A stretch of DNA of 8,282 bases from Anaerolineae bacterium (lineage in GTDB: Bacteria > Chloroflexota > Anaerolineae > Aggregatilineales > Phototrophicaceae). This document shows, in pieces, positions 6,497 through 8,282 of the stretch. The position numbers and the translations under genes are program-made. The DNA lies in NCBI GenBank assembly GCA_020848855.1, contig JADLHH010000250.1:1-8282 (forward strand). The letters run 5' to 3'. How positions within the stretch are numbered: position 1 is the stretch's first letter; each line of letters begins with the position of its first letter. The notes beneath the pieces were generated by a model. It was given only the letters and a program-made list of their open reading frames with translations, did not search any database and was not told the origin of the DNA.

Positions 6497-6536
6497 AAAG
6501 AAAACAAAAAGCGGGCGCTTTGATTGAAGCGCCCGC
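6497..6536 (-). terminator. Rho-independent terminator of the exported-protein gene
   Basis: A perfect 10-bp stem (6511-6520 GCGGGCGCTT with 6527-6536 AAGCGCCCGC) closes a 6-nt loop. Read on the minus strand it is followed at once by TTTTTGTTTTCTTT (6510-6497), a classic U-tract. It begins 15 nt after the stop of the gene at 6552. On the plus strand no T-run follows, so it is not a strong terminator for the converging glycosyltransferase gene. Confidence 0.92.
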
Positions 6537-6551
6537 CGAAATTCAGACTCT

Positions 6552-8030
6552 TTATCCTTGTTGCTCCTCAGTCGCATTCACTTCCGGCGTTACCGTCGGC
6601 TGCAAGTCCCCCAGACCGCCGAGACCGGCGGTGGTTGGTACGGCAGTCGCCTGCTGCAAACCACCCAGACCGCCCAACCCGCCCAGACCGGGCAGCGGCG
6701 TCGCTTCAGGCGTCGGCACGAAGGCGGGCACGCTGATCGACAGAACAATGCCTTCCAGCAGGAAGCGGTTGGCTTCAAAGCTGGCTTCATCGCTGCCCGT
6801 CGCGGTGATGTAGGCGACCTCATCCCCGTATGGCACGAGCGCGATGTAGCCGTACTCGCCGCCGTGAACGACGACGTAAATCCCCTCCGATGGATCGACG
6901 TAGAGCGGTCTGGTTTCCTCAACTACTTCGTAGCCGCTGGCGGTCAGGTTTTGCAGCAGACGATCCATCAGCGGCTCAAGATCGACGACGAGCGGGTCGA
7001 TGCCGAAATCGGACATTGGATAGAGCATGATCACGCCGCCGATACCCGTGATCGGAACCGGCGGGTTGACGAGATCGGGGCGAACCGACCCTAGACGCGA
7101 GTAGCCAGCCGCATCGGTGTCGCCGTAGGCATAAATGTCATAGTCCCCCATCAGGTCGTAGACAATCCAACTGCCGGGCACGAGGAACGACATCCGTTGG
7201 TCGCTGGACGATGCCAGCACAAGCTCATCTTCGGGCGCAGCGGTCTGTTCCGGGGCATCCTGTAGATTGGGAATGTCGCTTTCCAAAGCGGACAACTGGT
7301 CTTCGGTCAGTGTGGGTAACGCTGAAGGGGCTGTGGTTGGCAAAACGCGGGTCGGCAAGTCTTGAATCCGCCCCTGCGTAGGCGTAGCGAAGGCATCGAC
7401 CGCCGTAAGCGCGCCCTGCTCCGCCGGGACGCGAATCGTATCGCCGATTCGTTCGATCTCCGGGCGCGCAGCCTCGAAGTCGTTGATGGGACTCACACTC
7501 AGGCGGACCAGGATCATGTCATTGTCCACGATGAATCCGCCGATATAGCTGCGTGTGTGGGTCGCAGCGGTGCTGGCGTCCATGACAAACGCATCGTACA
7601 GATTGCCGAGCGTATACTGAAACTGACTGTTGACGCTGAGCGGCGCAGCCGGGTTCGAGGTCGCATTTTGCAGCACCGAGAACAGGGCGTCTTCGGGATA
7701 GGCGCTGAACAGCGACCAGAAGCCCGGTTCGACCACGACCAGCACGCCGTACTCGCCGGGCGGTGTCGCGCTGCCTAACAGGAACGACGCGATTGCGCCT
7801 TCCAGCACGGTGCTGTCCTCCGCAAACACCAGGGCGGTCGAATAGACCGAGCTTGCGCCCAGACTGCGGAAAACCCAGCCGGTCGGCACGTGTACGGACA
7901 GCGCGCCGTCTTCGCTGGCGATAATCTGTTCATCCTGCGCCAACACGACTGCGCCAACGCTGAAAAAGAGCAGACTCAGTACCAGTGCAGCCAGTATCTG
8001 CCGCGCCCTGTAATGCAGCCACGTATTCAT
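6552..8030 (-). CDS. Exported protein with two similar VP-x-W domains and a Gly/Leu-repeat, Pro/Thr-rich tail
   Basis: The 492-residue product begins with a typical Sec signal peptide: basic MNTWLHYRARQ, hydrophobic 12-30, and a probable cut after ALA-like VVLA at residue 31. Domain 1 (about 40-203) opens with GALSVHVPTGWVF and closes with IGDTIRVPA. A Pro/Thr-rich linker (about 212-270) follows. Domain 2 (about 272-436) opens with RMSFLVPGSWIVYD and closes with GIVLSISVPA. The shared opening and closing suggest an internal duplication, and the style is similar to PsbP/DUF1795-type lipoprotein domains, which is uncertain. The tail has PTPEATPLP, GLGGLGGLGGL (448-458), a Thr/Pro spacer, GLGGLGDL (469-476) and an acidic end. 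No lipobox Cys is present. The start at 8030 is chosen because GAGGG sits 8 nt before it; a GTG at 8048 would add six residues. It has its own promoter and terminator, so it is monocistronic. Biological role unknown. Confidence 0.85.
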   Translation of the reverse strand: MNTWLHYRARQILAALVLSLLFFSVGAVVLAQDEQIIASEDGALSVHVPTGWVFRSLGASSVYSTALVFAEDSTVLEGAIASFLLGSATPPGEYGVLVVVEPGFWSLFSAYPEDALFSVLQNATSNPAAPLSVNSQFQYTLGNLYDAFVMDASTAATHTRSYIGGFIVDNDMILVRLSVSPINDFEAARPEIERIGDTIRVPAEQGALTAVDAFATPTQGRIQDLPTRVLPTTAPSALPTLTEDQLSALESDIPNLQDAPEQTAAPEDELVLASSSDQRMSFLVPGSWIVYDLMGDYDIYAYGDTDAAGYSRLGSVRPDLVNPPVPITGIGGVIMLYPMSDFGIDPLVVDLEPLMDRLLQNLTASGYEVVEETRPLYVDPSEGIYVVVHGGEYGYIALVPYGDEVAYITATGSDEASFEANRFLLEGIVLSISVPAFVPTPEATPLPGLGGLGGLGGLQQATAVPTTAGLGGLGDLQPTVTPEVNATEEQQG

Positions 8031-8038
8031 GATGTCAG

Positions 8039-8043
8039 CCCTC
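8039..8043 (-). promoter_or_regulatory. Ribosome binding site deciding the exported-protein start
   Basis: GAGGG on the minus strand lies 8 nt before the ATG at 8030-8028 and inside the codons that an upstream GTG start would add. Confidence 0.65.
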
Positions 8044-8062
8044 AACACGAATGGTGATGTTC

Positions 8063-8091
8063 ACTATAACAACTCGTGTACAGGCTCACAA
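8063..8091 (-). promoter_or_regulatory. Promoter of the exported-protein gene
   Basis: On the minus strand TTGTGA (8091-8086, 4 of 6 to the -35 consensus) is followed by exactly 17 bp and TATAGT (8068-8063, 5 of 6), with TGT completing an extended -10. Transcription would begin near 8056, about 26 nt before the ATG. This is the best-formed promoter in the window. Confidence 0.7.
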
Positions 8092-8100
8092 CCGACCCGC

Positions 8101-8128
8101 CGGAAATTTTACGTTTTAGGAATTTCCG
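8101..8128. repeat. Inverted repeat upstream of the exported-protein promoter
   Basis: CGGAAATT (8101-8108) and its exact reverse complement AATTTCCG (8121-8128) flank a 12-nt spacer. It lies just upstream of the -35 of the exported-protein gene, so it could be a regulator site. It could equally be a weak hairpin past the end of the gene that stops at 8197. A second small hairpin GGGG-CGAA-CCCC is at 8133-8144. Neither has a following T-run. Confidence 0.4.
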
Positions 8129-8196
8129 TCAAGGGGCGAACCCCAGCCCGTTCGGTCGTTGGCGTGGCAGCGCTACGGACAAGGCTGTGCTGACTT

Positions 8197-8282
8197 TCAC
8201 CCGAACGGCGAGCGGCTGTTGTTTTTCTTGTTGTTGACCAGGCTGATCGGGCGGCGCTGGGTGAGGAAGTCGCGCTCGGCGT
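8197..8282 (-). CDS. C-terminal fragment of an unidentified gene, cut by the window edge
   Basis: Reading from the right edge, 28 codons including the stop encode AERDFLTQRRPI, then SLVNNKKNNSRSPFG and TGA at 8199-8197. The piece is hydrophilic and ends in an Asn/Lys/Ser-rich tail, as many protein C-termini do. It lies on the same strand as the following gene. It is too short to identify, and the frame could be spurious. Confidence 0.35.
   Translation of the reverse strand, partial: AERDFLTQRRPISLVNNKKNNSRSPFG

Noticed and set aside
6511..6536. Bidirectional terminator between the converging genes
   Set aside because: Only the minus-strand direction has a U-tract after the stem; on the plus strand the hairpin is followed by mixed sequence, so I call it for one strand only.
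8148..8208. Inverted repeat CCGTTCGG (8148-8155) / CCGAACGG (8201-8208)
   Set aside because: Eight-base arms 45 bp apart in GC-rich DNA are expected by chance and one arm lies in a possible coding fragment.

Overview
The window comes from a GC-rich bacterial chromosome. My best guess is Chloroflexota (Anaerolineae-like), at moderate confidence. The case rests on the style of the proteins: a secreted protein with Pro/Thr-rich linkers, GT-C membrane glycosyltransferases, a Tic20-like DUF4870 protein and a bacterial-type aspartyl-tRNA synthetase. No 16S rRNA or other decisive marker is present. I see no tRNA or rRNA gene, CRISPR array, insertion sequence or phage gene.

Layout. Positions 1-3876 read on the minus strand. 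Upstream-most is a DUF4870 membrane protein (3193-3858), followed by aspS (1201-2994) and a GT39-like membrane glycosyltransferase (1-1141) that runs off the left edge. A perfect 28-bp palindrome (3140-3167) lies between the DUF4870 gene and the aspS promoter. A divergent promoter region (about 3859-3980) separates this block from a plus-strand run of four genes. The first two are a small uncharacterised protein (3981-4241) and a stand-alone retropepsin-like aspartic protease (4238-4621), joined by a GTGA overlap. The next two are a two-helix mini membrane protein (4663-4878) and a second GT-C-type membrane glycosyltransferase (4875-6485), joined by an ATGA overlap. A convergent minus-strand gene (6552-8030) encodes a large exported protein with two similar domains and a Gly/Leu repeat tail, and it ends in a clear intrinsic terminator (about 6497-6536). 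The right edge holds a probable C-terminal fragment of another minus-strand gene (8197-8282).

How the parts relate. aspS and the first glycosyltransferase are 59 bp apart on the same strand and may be cotranscribed. The protease and its small partner look like a two-gene module with lower GC (about 57% by hand count over 4261-4620) than the neighbouring glycosyltransferase (about 69% over three sampled lines). The mini membrane protein probably has its own promoter and a leaderless or nearly leaderless mRNA, and is translationally coupled to the second glycosyltransferase. Four of the inferred promoters share an extended -10 of the form TGnTATnnT, suggesting the usual housekeeping sigma recognition in this genome.

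The best candidate for an undescribed system is the translationally coupled small protein plus retropepsin-like protease at 3981-4621.
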